Origin: Pseudomonadota bacterium
GTDB lineage: Bacteria > Pseudomonadota > Gammaproteobacteria > Xanthomonadales > Rhodanobacteraceae
Direction of reading: 5' to 3'
Length of the DNA: 8,229 nucleotides
Assembly: GCA_021787175.1 (NCBI GenBank)
Contig: JAJYMF010000438.1
Coordinates: forward strand, 1 to 8,229
A program made the translations under genes and the position numbers. Positions 1 through 6,155 of this stretch are shown here, piece after piece. The notes under the pieces are model-generated. The model saw only the letters and a list, made by a program, of their open reading frames with translations, did no database searches and was not told where the DNA came from. Each line of letters begins with the position of its first letter. Within the stretch, counting starts at the first letter, position 1.

Positions 1-1689
1 GAAGCCCTGGGCATAGTCGACGCCGTAGCCGGCCAGCAGTTCCAGGGTCGGCGCATCGTGGACGAATTCCGCGATCGTCTGCTTGCCGAGGCGGCGCGCG
101 ATGTCGACCATCGCCCGCACCAGCATCTGGTCGGTGGCATTGGTCGCGAGGGCGCGGATGAATCCGCCGTCGATCTTGAGCAGGTCGACCTCCAGTTCGC
201 GCAGGTAGTTGAAGCTGGCGAAGCCGGCTCCGAAGTCGTCCAGCGCGAAACGGCAGCCGACCTTGCGCAAGGCGCCGACCATGCGGCGCACGGCGTCGAA
301 GTTGGCGATGGCGCTGGTTTCGGTGATCTCGAAGGTGACTCGCTGCGGATGCACGCCCGACAGCCGCAACTGCCCGCACACGTGTGCCAGCAGGCCGTCG
401 TCCTCGAAGGCGCGCCCCGACAGATTGATGTGGAACCCCAGTTCATCGCGCACGTCATGCAGACGCCCGAGGCATGCGAGCGCGTTGGCGACCACCCAGC
501 GGTCGAGTTCGCGGATCAGTCCGGTGCGCTCGGCAATCGGGATGAACCGCTCGGGCGTGAGCAGGCTGCCGTCGACATCCAGCATCCGCAACAGCGCCTC
601 GTAGTGGTCGATGCACCCGTCGCCGATGCGCATCACCGGCTGGAACACCAGCTGCAGGCCGTCGCCGCGCAGCGCGTCCCGCAGCAGCCGGCTGACGCGG
701 GCCTGCTCGCGTTCGTCCAGCAGTTCCGGATCGTCCTCGCGGTAATCGTGCACCCGGTTGCCGCCACGCAGCCTTGCCACGTGCGCCGCATGTCGCGCGC
801 GGCGCAGGGCGTCGCCCGCCGCCTCGCCGCTGATGCAGGCGGTGACGCCGATGCTGGCGGCGGCGCCGAAGCCGGGTGAACCGCGCGCGGGATCCAGTGC
901 GCCGATACCCAGACGCAGGCGTTCGGCGCGCTCCAGGGCAACCTCCGGCGTCGCGCCGAGCATGGCCACGAATTCGTCGCCGCCGCAGTGCGCCACCCGA
1001 ACGTCGGCACCGAGATATTCTTCCATGGCCATGGCCGTGGCGCGCAGCAGCGCATGGCCGCCCGATTCGCCGATCTCGGCGCGCAGGCGCCGAAAGCGGT
1101 CGAGATTGAGCAGCAGCAGGCTGCACGCGTGTCCACTCGCGAGCGCGGCGGTCAGCTCCTGCATGAAGGGGCCCTCGCGCAGCAGTCCGGTCAGGGGATC
1201 GTGCAGCGCGGCCCGGCGCAGATCCGCCTCGAGGCGTGCGCGCATCTGCACGGCCTGGCGCAATTCGAGCTGCATGGCGTCGCGCTCGCGCGTCGCGCGC
1301 AGCAGACGCAGCGCGGTGCCCAGCTGTCTTCGCAGGGCCACGGGCTCGATCGGCCACGGCAATCGCAGCACGCCGTGCTCCCGGGATGCCGGTTCGCGGC
1401 GGCCGCGCATGAAGCGCACCCGCAGCGCGGTCGGTGCGGCATCTCCGGACTCCGCACGCAGCGCCTCCAGCGCCGCCGGCCCGCGGGCGTCCGGTCCTGC
1501 CAGCAGGGCGTCGAAGGCGGCGTCGTGCAAGGCAGCGGCAGCGGATTGCGGCGAGTCAGCGGTATCGATCCGCCGGGCTCCGGCCCGCTCCAGCACGGCG
1601 CGCAGGCGGTCCGCGTCCTTGCCCACGACGAGCAGACGCGCGTCGGCCAGCGCGTTGCGGTCGGGATCGCCCGCATGCGCTGCCGTCAT
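1..1689 (-). CDS. Degenerate receiver-GGDEF-EAL protein, probable c-di-GMP phosphodiesterase (3' end outside window)
   Basis: The first 563 residues are in the window; only the last few tens of the EAL domain are missing. Residues about 16-125 look like a response-regulator receiver that has lost its active site: G23/K24 replace the acidic pair, G65 replaces the phospho-Asp, and no Lys precedes the final helix (LPWPIEP, W112). A charged helix (about 120-160) leads to HDPLTGLL (163-170) and a GGDEF domain. Its signature GGDEF (236-240) is intact, but N195, R203 and H212 stand where active cyclases carry metal Asp, guanine Asn and guanine Asp, and there is no RxxD inhibitory site. The EAL domain keeps E364 (EAL), N422, E454, D484/D485, K505, E541 and Q561, the full metal and catalytic set of active phosphodiesterases. 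Prediction: c-di-GMP hydrolysis to pGpG, with the GGDEF as a regulatory or dead domain. The ATG overlaps the upstream stop (ATGA), indicating translational coupling with the flagellar genes before it. Confidence 0.93.
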   Translation of the reverse strand, partial: MTAAHAGDPDRNALADARLLVVGKDADRLRAVLERAGARRIDTADSPQSAAAALHDAAFDALLAGPDARGPAALEALRAESGDAAPTALRVRFMRGRREPASREHGVLRLPWPIEPVALRRQLGTALRLLRATRERDAMQLELRQAVQMRARLEADLRRAALHDPLTGLLREGPFMQELTAALASGHACSLLLLNLDRFRRLRAEIGESGGHALLRATAMAMEEYLGADVRVAHCGGDEFVAMLGATPEVALERAERLRLGIGALDPARGSPGFGAAASIGVTACISGEAAGDALRRARHAAHVARLRGGNRVHDYREDDPELLDEREQARVSRLLRDALRGDGLQLVFQPVMRIGDGCIDHYEALLRMLDVDGSLLTPERFIPIAERTGLIRELDRWVVANALACLGRLHDVRDELGFHINLSGRAFEDDGLLAHVCGQLRLSGVHPQRVTFEITETSAIANFDAVRRMVGALRKVGCRFALDDFGAGFASFNYLRELEVDLLKIDGGFIRALATNATDQMLVRAMVDIARRLGKQTIAEFVHDAPTLELLAGYGVDYAQGF

Positions 1690-1955
1690 CGACCTTCGCC
1701 GGCCGCCGCATAGATCGCGGCCAGCACCGCGGCCACCGCCGCATAGAGTGCGGGTGGAATTTCGCGGTCGAGCTCGACCTGCGCGAGCAGCGCGGTGAGT
1801 CCCGGATCGCGATGCCGCGGCACGCCGTGGCGCTCGGCCAGGGCCAGCATCGCCTCCACCAGGGCGCCCTCGGCGCGCGCCGTCACGCGCGGTGCGCCTT
1901 CGCCGCTGTAGCGCAGCGCGACCGCGCGCCCCGGCGGCGGCGTCCCGGCATTCAT
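1686..1955 (-). CDS. Free-standing FlhB C-terminal-domain homologue (FlhX/EscU-YscU-like)
   Basis: This 89-residue protein matches the cytoplasmic domain of FlhB, the substrate-specificity switch of the flagellar export gate. AVALRYSGEGAPRVTARAEG (11-30) corresponds to the family's AVALKY...AP.VVAKG segment, and HGVP, DPGLTALL and the closing EIPPALYAAVAAVLAAIY (65-82) are the standard end of FlhB. There are no membrane helices, and the self-cleaving NPTH motif is absent: the N-terminus reads TPPPGRAVAL where NPTH-x-AVAL would sit. Short proteins of this kind (FlhX, YlqH) are known to stand in for the cleaved C-terminal fragment of FlhB. The start codon overlaps the fliK stop, and the stop overlaps the next start, both as ATGA. 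No clear ribosome site precedes it, so translation probably depends on fliK. Binding FliK or the export gate is a reasonable inference from this position. A longer reading of the same frame would begin inside fliK and is unlikely. Confidence 0.88.
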   Translation of the reverse strand: MNAGTPPPGRAVALRYSGEGAPRVTARAEGALVEAMLALAERHGVPRHRDPGLTALLAQVELDREIPPALYAAVAAVLAAIYAAAGEGR

Positions 1956-3148
1956 GCGGTGGTGTTGAGCAGGCCGGCGCTGCCGACGCGGGGACGTTCG
2001 CGCAGACCGGTATGACAGAGCAGGCGTTCCGGGCGCAGTCCTTCGGCGCCGAGACGCGTCGCCAGCGCCGGCAGCACGGCATCGAGGCGCCGCTGGGTCG
2101 CGGCACGTTCGGCCCACAACGTCACCGCGATGCGCAGGCCGCTGAGCTGGACCTCGCCCTCGATCGCGCCCAGTGCGGGCAGGTCGAGCGCGAAGCCCAT
2201 CCGCCACGCGCCGGCATCATCCGGCCCGGTGGTCGCGGCACCGTCGCGACCGACGCGCAGCTGGACCAGGTCGTAGCCGTCGCCATGGCGCAGCGGCAAC
2301 TCGATCAGCCAGGTCGGCAGTGCGGCTTCCGGATGGGCCTCCAGCGCGGCGATCTCGATCCGCGCCAGGGCGCCCTGGACATGGGTGTGCAAGCGGCCGA
2401 GCGCCGCCGGATCGACTTCGCCGTTCGTCGTCGCCGTCGACGTCGCCGCCAGGCGCGGCTGCGGGCTCAGCGGCTGGCGCGCCAGCGGCGGCGGCACTTG
2501 TGCCGCGCCCGGCATCGGCGGCTGCGGGCGCGCGTGATGCGACAGGGCGCCCAGCAGGCGCAGCAGGCCGGCTTTCCAGTCCGATTGCAGCAGCGCCGTT
2601 GCGGCGCTCGCATCGGTCTGGATCGCCTGCAGCAACACGGCCTCGAGCAGCGGTCCCGTGCGGCGCAGTGCCTGCTGCAACGCCGGCCCGCTCTCCAGTG
2701 CGCGCGTCGTCGGCACCGCGGCGAGCAGGGCGGTCAGGGCGGTGCGCACATCGGCGGGCAGTGCGGCCGCCACCGCTGCGGCTCGCGGCTCCGACAGATG
2801 CGGCGCAATCACCCCCAGATCCGCGAGCAGCGCCGTCTGGGTCAGCTGCTGCGGCAGCAGCGCACGCAACGCAGCGGCCAGCATCGCGGGTCCGGGCGGC
2901 TGCAGGATCTCGAACATCGGCGTCGGCGCCAGCGCCGCCACGCGCACCTGGAAGTTCGCGGACGGCGCTCCTCCGGGCGGCATCTCGGCCTCGACCGGCG
3001 TGCCGTCGATCAGCAGCCGCAGCCGTCCGGAATCGCTGCCGAGCAGGCGCGCCGACAGTACGCTGCCGATGCGCCAGGCGTCGGCGAGACGGCGCATCTC
3101 GCCCGGGGCCAGGCTGCCGACGCGCAGGGTGGACTCGAGGTTGACCAA
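1952..3148 (-). CDS. fliK: Flagellar hook-length control protein FliK
   Basis: FliK is exported through the flagellar type III apparatus, measures the growing hook and makes FlhB switch from hook to filament substrates. The C-terminal part (about residues 270-375 of 398) is a Flg_hook domain: LIELPLRHGDGYDLVQLRV, a W-M-F-L-LP-LG stretch, then GEVQLSGLRIAVTLWAE and a terminal helix ending GAEGLRPERLL. The first 250 residues are Ala/Leu/Pro-rich and poorly conserved, as usual for the ruler region. I chose the TTG at 3148 because GGAG lies 7 bases upstream and because the predicted sigma-28 transcript starts near 3187. A GTG at 3175 would lie only about 12 bases into that transcript with no Shine-Dalgarno, but it remains an alternative adding nine Arg-rich residues. 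The gene sits apart from any fliE-J genes seen here and leads an operon with an FlhB-like switch protein. Confidence 0.9.
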   Translation of the reverse strand: MVNLESTLRVGSLAPGEMRRLADAWRIGSVLSARLLGSDSGRLRLLIDGTPVEAEMPPGGAPSANFQVRVAALAPTPMFEILQPPGPAMLAAALRALLPQQLTQTALLADLGVIAPHLSEPRAAAVAAALPADVRTALTALLAAVPTTRALESGPALQQALRRTGPLLEAVLLQAIQTDASAATALLQSDWKAGLLRLLGALSHHARPQPPMPGAAQVPPPLARQPLSPQPRLAATSTATTNGEVDPAALGRLHTHVQGALARIEIAALEAHPEAALPTWLIELPLRHGDGYDLVQLRVGRDGAATTGPDDAGAWRMGFALDLPALGAIEGEVQLSGLRIAVTLWAERAATQRRLDAVLPALATRLGAEGLRPERLLCHTGLRERPRVGSAGLLNTTA

Positions 3149-3155
3149 GATCGGT

Positions 3156-3159
3156 CTCC
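3156..3159 (-). promoter_or_regulatory. Ribosome binding site selecting the TTG start of fliK
   Basis: On the minus strand GGAG is followed by seven bases and then TTG (3148-3146). This is the only good Shine-Dalgarno match near the N-terminus of the fliK frame. The upstream GTG at 3175 has none. Confidence 0.6.
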
Positions 3160-3193
3160 GTGGACGTCGCCGCACTGGACATGCCGTTTCAGC

Positions 3194-3220
3194 CTATCGG
3201 CCCCCGCGGGCGCGACTTGA
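3194..3220 (-). promoter_or_regulatory. Sigma-28 (FliA) promoter for the fliK operon
   Basis: Read on the minus strand: TCAAGTCG (3220-3213), 11 bases, then GCCGATAG (3201-3194). The enterobacterial consensus is TAAAGTTT-N11-GCCGATAA. The -35 matches 5 of 8, the -10 matches 7 of 8, and the spacing is exact. The expected transcription start is about 3187, giving a leader of about 39 bases to the TTG start of fliK. Confidence 0.8.
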
Positions 3221-3240
3221 GCGCCGATCACCCTCAAGTC
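3214..3240. repeat. 8-bp inverted repeat joining the two divergent -35 boxes
   Basis: GACTTGAG (3214-3221) and CTCAAGTC (3233-3240) are perfect reverse complements separated by 11 bases. The arms coincide with the -35 elements of the two divergent sigma-28 promoters, so the symmetry is explained by back-to-back promoters. It could also form a binding site for a dimeric regulator, but there is no direct evidence for that. Confidence 0.75.
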
Positions 3241-3260
3241 CGCGCGGGTCGTGCCGCTAA
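3234..3260 (+). promoter_or_regulatory. Sigma-28 (FliA) promoter for the STAS-cheY-cheA operon
   Basis: On the plus strand: TCAAGTCC (3234-3241), 11 bases, then GCCGCTAA (3253-3260). The -35 matches 5 of 8 and the -10 matches 7 of 8 of TAAAGTTT-N11-GCCGATAA, with exact spacing. Transcription should start near 3267, about 33 bases before the STAS start codon. The gap 3149-3299 holds nothing else I can identify. Confidence 0.75.
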
Positions 3261-3299
3261 TCGCAGTGAAGCCGCCCGTTCGCGGCCGCGAGAACTGCC

Positions 3300-3626
3300 A
3301 TGGCCATCCGTCCAAGACTGAAGCGTGCTCCAGCCGCCCAGGGCCAGCCGCAGGTGCTGGCGTTGCCGCCGTCGATGCGGCTTGGCGATGCCGGCACGCT
3401 GCACGATCGCATGATGCACATGGCGGCGACGGCGCATCAGGTGCGCGTCGAAGGCGCCGCCGTCCGCGAAATCGATACCGCCGGCCTGCAACTGCTGTGC
3501 GCGTTCGCCGCCGACGTGCGCCGTCGGGGCGCCGAGCTGATCTGGGATCACCCGGCTACGGTGCTGTGCGAGGGCGCGCGCCGGCTCGGCCTGGCGCACA
3601 TGCTCGGCCTGCCGCATTCCGTCTGA
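3300..3626 (+). CDS. Small STAS-domain protein of the chemotaxis operon
   Basis: A 108-residue soluble protein whose residues about 17-108 form a STAS fold, as in anti-sigma-factor antagonists and MlaB. A start strand (QVLALPPSMRLGDAGTLHD) is followed by a central strand VRVEGAAVREIDTAG and a helix GLQLLCAFAADVRRRG. After that come a strand AELIWDHP and the final helix ARRLGLAHMLGLP. The signature loop reads D59-T60-A61-G62. In SpoIIAA-type antagonists this is DSSG with the second Ser phosphorylated, so the classic phosphosite is Ala here; T60 could still be modified. It is the first gene after the plus-strand sigma-28 promoter and lies 27 bases before cheY. A role as an interaction partner of the signalling array is inferred from position; its ligand or partner is unknown. 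The ribosome site is weak (GAGA, six bases before ATG). Confidence 0.88.
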   Translation: MAIRPRLKRAPAAQGQPQVLALPPSMRLGDAGTLHDRMMHMAATAHQVRVEGAAVREIDTAGLQLLCAFAADVRRRGAELIWDHPATVLCEGARRLGLAHMLGLPHSV

Positions 3627-3653
3627 TTCGTCTGCCTTTCGGGAGTCTCTTGC

Positions 3654-4016
3654 ATGACCAGCATTCTTGCCGTCGATGATTCCGCGTCCATGCGCAGCAT
3701 GGTGGCCTATACCTTGCGCAGCGCCGGCTTCGACGTCCACGAGGCCGAAGACGGCCAGCTGGCGCTGGACAGCGCACGCGGACGCCGCTTCGACCTGGTG
3801 CTCGCCGACGTCAACATGCCGCGCATGGACGGCATCAGCCTGGTGCGCCACCTGCGCGGCCTGCCCGAGTACAAGGGCACGCCGATCCTGATCCTGACCA
3901 CCGAGTCCAACCCGGAGAAAAAGCAGGAAGGCAAGGCGGCCGGCGCGACCGGCTGGCTGGTCAAGCCCTTCGATCCCGACCAGCTTCTGGCCACGGTCAA
4001 GCGCGTGCTGGGTTGA
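3654..4016 (+). CDS. cheY: CheY-type single-domain response regulator
   Basis: A complete 120-residue receiver domain with no output domain. The acidic pair is D8/D9 (AVDDSASMR), the phosphoacceptor is D52 (LVLADVNMPRMDG), the switch Thr is T82 (LILTTESNP) and the invariant Lys is K104 (WLVKPFDPD). It accepts phosphate from CheA and then binds the flagellar motor or another target. W101 occupies the place of E. coli CheY Tyr106, which is common in the Pseudomonas CheY2-like group rather than in classical motor-binding CheY. GGGAG eight bases before the ATG is a strong ribosome site, and cheA follows after only four bases, so the two are co-transcribed. Whether it acts on the motor or as a phosphate sink cannot be told from sequence. 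Confidence 0.96.
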   Translation: MTSILAVDDSASMRSMVAYTLRSAGFDVHEAEDGQLALDSARGRRFDLVLADVNMPRMDGISLVRHLRGLPEYKGTPILILTTESNPEKKQEGKAAGATGWLVKPFDPDQLLATVKRVLG

Positions 4017-4020
4017 AACC

Positions 4021-6072
4021 ATGGCGACGATCGACCTCGCCCAGTTCCACCAGACGTTTTTCGACGAAAGCTTCGAGGGTCTGGATGCCATGGAGGCGGG
4101 GCTGCTCGGCCTGGACGGGGCCGATGCCGATCTCGTCAACACCATCTTCCGCGCCGCGCATTCGATCAAGGGCGGCGCCGGCACGTTCGGATTTCCCGAG
4201 GTGGCCGCGTTCACCCACGTGGCCGAAGAGCTGCTCGACGACCTGCGCTCCGGCAAGCGCGAGGCCACGCCGCAACTGGCCGACGTGCTGCTGCGCGCCG
4301 TGGACGCGCTGCGCGGCATGCTCACCCGCGCACGCCACGGCGAGCCGGCACGCGATGCCGAGAGCGACGCCGTCCTCGACGATCTCCGTTCGCAACTCAC
4401 CGGTGCGCCGTCTGCGCCGCAGCCGTCCGCAGGGACGGAGGTGGCCCTGGCGCCGCCTGCGGCCACCGGTTGGGACGTGGTCTTCCGTCCGCATCCGCAA
4501 CTGCTGCGCACGGGCAACGATCCGCTGCGGCTGCTGCGCGAACTGGAGGCGCTCGGCCCCCTGACCGTCGAACCCGAGATCGAGCGGCTGCCCGCCCTGC
4601 AAGCGCTCGACCCCGAGTCCTGCGTGCTGGGCTGGCGGCTGCGCCTCGACGCGCCGGTGTCGCGCGCGGCGGTGACCGCCGTCTTCGAATGGATCGAAGA
4701 CGATTGCGAGCTCGCCGTCGAACCGATCATGTCGTGCAGCAACGAACCCGAAACGGCGGCCGCATCGCCGGTGCAGCAAATCGCGCTTGTTCCGCCCCGG
4801 GCCGCGATGGCACCCGCTGCGGCCGCCGCCTCGGGACCGCTGGCACCGGCGGCACCGACGCGCGCGCGCGTGGTCGCCGGACGCGGTGATGCCGAGGCCG
4901 GGTCCATCCGCGTCGGCACCGACAAGATCGACCAGCTGATCAACACCGTCGGCGAGCTGGTGATCACCCAGTCCATGCTCAGCCAGCTGGGCGAGCGCTT
5001 CGAGCCCGCGCTGCTGGAGGCGCTGCGCGCCGGCCTGGTCCAGCTCGAGCGCAACACGCGCGAGCTGCAGGAAAGCGTGATGCGCATCCGCATGCTGCCG
5101 ATCGGCACCGTGTTTCACCGCTTCCCGCGTCTCGTGCACGACCTCGGCGGCAAGCTCGGCAAGCAGGTGCGCCTCGACCTGCACGGTGCCGACACCGAGC
5201 TCGACAAAACCGTGCTGGAAAAGATCGGCGATCCGCTGGTGCATCTGGTGCGCAACGCCATCGACCATGGCCTCGAGAGTCCCGAGCGCCGCCGTGCCGC
5301 CGGCAAGCCCGAGGTCGGCACGCTCAGGCTCAATGCCTTTCACCGCGGCGGCTCGATCGTGATCGAGATCGCTGACGACGGCGCCGGTCTCGATCGCGAT
5401 GCCATCGTGCGCAAGGCCGTCGAGCGCGGCCTGATTGCGGACGGCAGCAGCCTCGACGATGCCGCGGTCGCCGAGCTGATCTTCCAGCCCGGCTTCTCCA
5501 CCGCCGCCGTCACCACCGACGTGTCCGGACGCGGCGTGGGCATGGACGTGGTCCGGCGCAACGTCATCGCTCTCAACGGCCACGTCGGCGTGCGCAGCCG
5601 TCCGGGAGAGGGCACCACGTTCACCATCACCCTGCCGCTGACGCTGGCGATCATCGACGGCCTGACCGCCCTGGTGGGTGGCGAGTCCTACATCGTGCCG
5701 CTGGTGGCGATCGTCGAATCGCTGCAGCTGAAACCCGGCCAGGTCAACCGCGTCGGCAGCGGCGGCGAGGTGTTCCGCTTCCGCGACAGCTGGCTGCCGA
5801 TCGTGCGGCTGCATGCGCTGTTCGGCTGCGCGGACGCCATCACCGAGCCGATCGAGGGCATCGTCGTCGTCGCCGAGGGCGACGGACGGCGCGTCGGCCT
5901 GCTGGTCGATGCCCTGGCCGGCCAGCAGCAGGCGGTGATCAAGTCGCTGGACGCGCACTACCGCCGCATCGAAGGCGTTTCCGGCGCCACCATCCTCGGC
6001 GACGGCTCCGTGGCCCTGATCGTCGACGTGCCGGGCCTGGCACGTCTCGCGCAGCGCAGGGCGGCCGCCTGA
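4021..6072 (+). CDS. cheA: Chemotaxis histidine kinase CheA
   Basis: A 683-residue kinase, close to E. coli CheA (654). P1 is the Hpt domain with phosphorylated H47 in AAHSIKGGAGTFGF. Residues about 151-236 form a P2-like domain (WDVVFRPHPQLL, GNDPLRLLRELEALG, FEWIEDDCEL), of the kind seen in Che2-type CheAs rather than the E. coli P2. An Ala/Pro-rich linker (about 237-294) leads to the P3 dimerisation helices (295-370). The P4 ATPase has the N box HLVRNAIDHGLE (N412), G1 DDGAG (452-456), F box FQPGF (488-492) and G2 GRGVGMD (503-509). P5, from about 541 (TLAIIDGLTALVGGESY), is the CheW-like docking domain. Under receptor control it phosphorylates itself and then CheY, and CheB if one is encoded nearby. 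All catalytic residues are present. It starts four bases after cheY. Confidence 0.98.
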   Translation: MATIDLAQFHQTFFDESFEGLDAMEAGLLGLDGADADLVNTIFRAAHSIKGGAGTFGFPEVAAFTHVAEELLDDLRSGKREATPQLADVLLRAVDALRGMLTRARHGEPARDAESDAVLDDLRSQLTGAPSAPQPSAGTEVALAPPAATGWDVVFRPHPQLLRTGNDPLRLLRELEALGPLTVEPEIERLPALQALDPESCVLGWRLRLDAPVSRAAVTAVFEWIEDDCELAVEPIMSCSNEPETAAASPVQQIALVPPRAAMAPAAAAASGPLAPAAPTRARVVAGRGDAEAGSIRVGTDKIDQLINTVGELVITQSMLSQLGERFEPALLEALRAGLVQLERNTRELQESVMRIRMLPIGTVFHRFPRLVHDLGGKLGKQVRLDLHGADTELDKTVLEKIGDPLVHLVRNAIDHGLESPERRRAAGKPEVGTLRLNAFHRGGSIVIEIADDGAGLDRDAIVRKAVERGLIADGSSLDDAAVAELIFQPGFSTAAVTTDVSGRGVGMDVVRRNVIALNGHVGVRSRPGEGTTFTITLPLTLAIIDGLTALVGGESYIVPLVAIVESLQLKPGQVNRVGSGGEVFRFRDSWLPIVRLHALFGCADAITEPIEGIVVVAEGDGRRVGLLVDALAGQQQAVIKSLDAHYRRIEGVSGATILGDGSVALIVDVPGLARLAQRRAAA

Positions 6073-6155
6073 TGTAGTCCGCCAGCGGATCAGACGGCGT
6101 TTCGGGTCATGCGCCATCCGGCGGCCCGTCGGCCCGGCCCAGCGGGAGATCATCC

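Noticed and set aside
58..879. A 273-codon plus-strand open frame opposite the EAL domain
   Set aside because: The minus frame shows every EAL signature; the plus frame has no recognisable motif or ribosome site.
901..910. GCCGATA motif resembling a sigma-28 -10 box inside the EAL gene
   Set aside because: There is no TCAAG/TAAAG-like sequence 11 bases upstream, and it lies in coding sequence on the opposite strand.
2217..3182. A minus-strand frame beginning ATG at 3182 (MSSAATSTETDLG), which looks like a natural N-terminus
   Set aside because: It is out of frame with FliK and soon becomes Arg/Ala-rich. The ATG lies only about five bases after the predicted transcript start and no frameshift is needed to explain FliK.
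1892..3220. A 442-codon plus-strand open frame across fliK
   Set aside because: The translation is Arg/Gln/Ala-rich with no domain, and the minus strand holds the FliK C-terminal domain.
6073..6155. Gap after cheA examined for a terminator or promoter
   Set aside because: No stem with a T run and no sigma-28, sigma-54 or sigma-70 pattern of any quality was seen.
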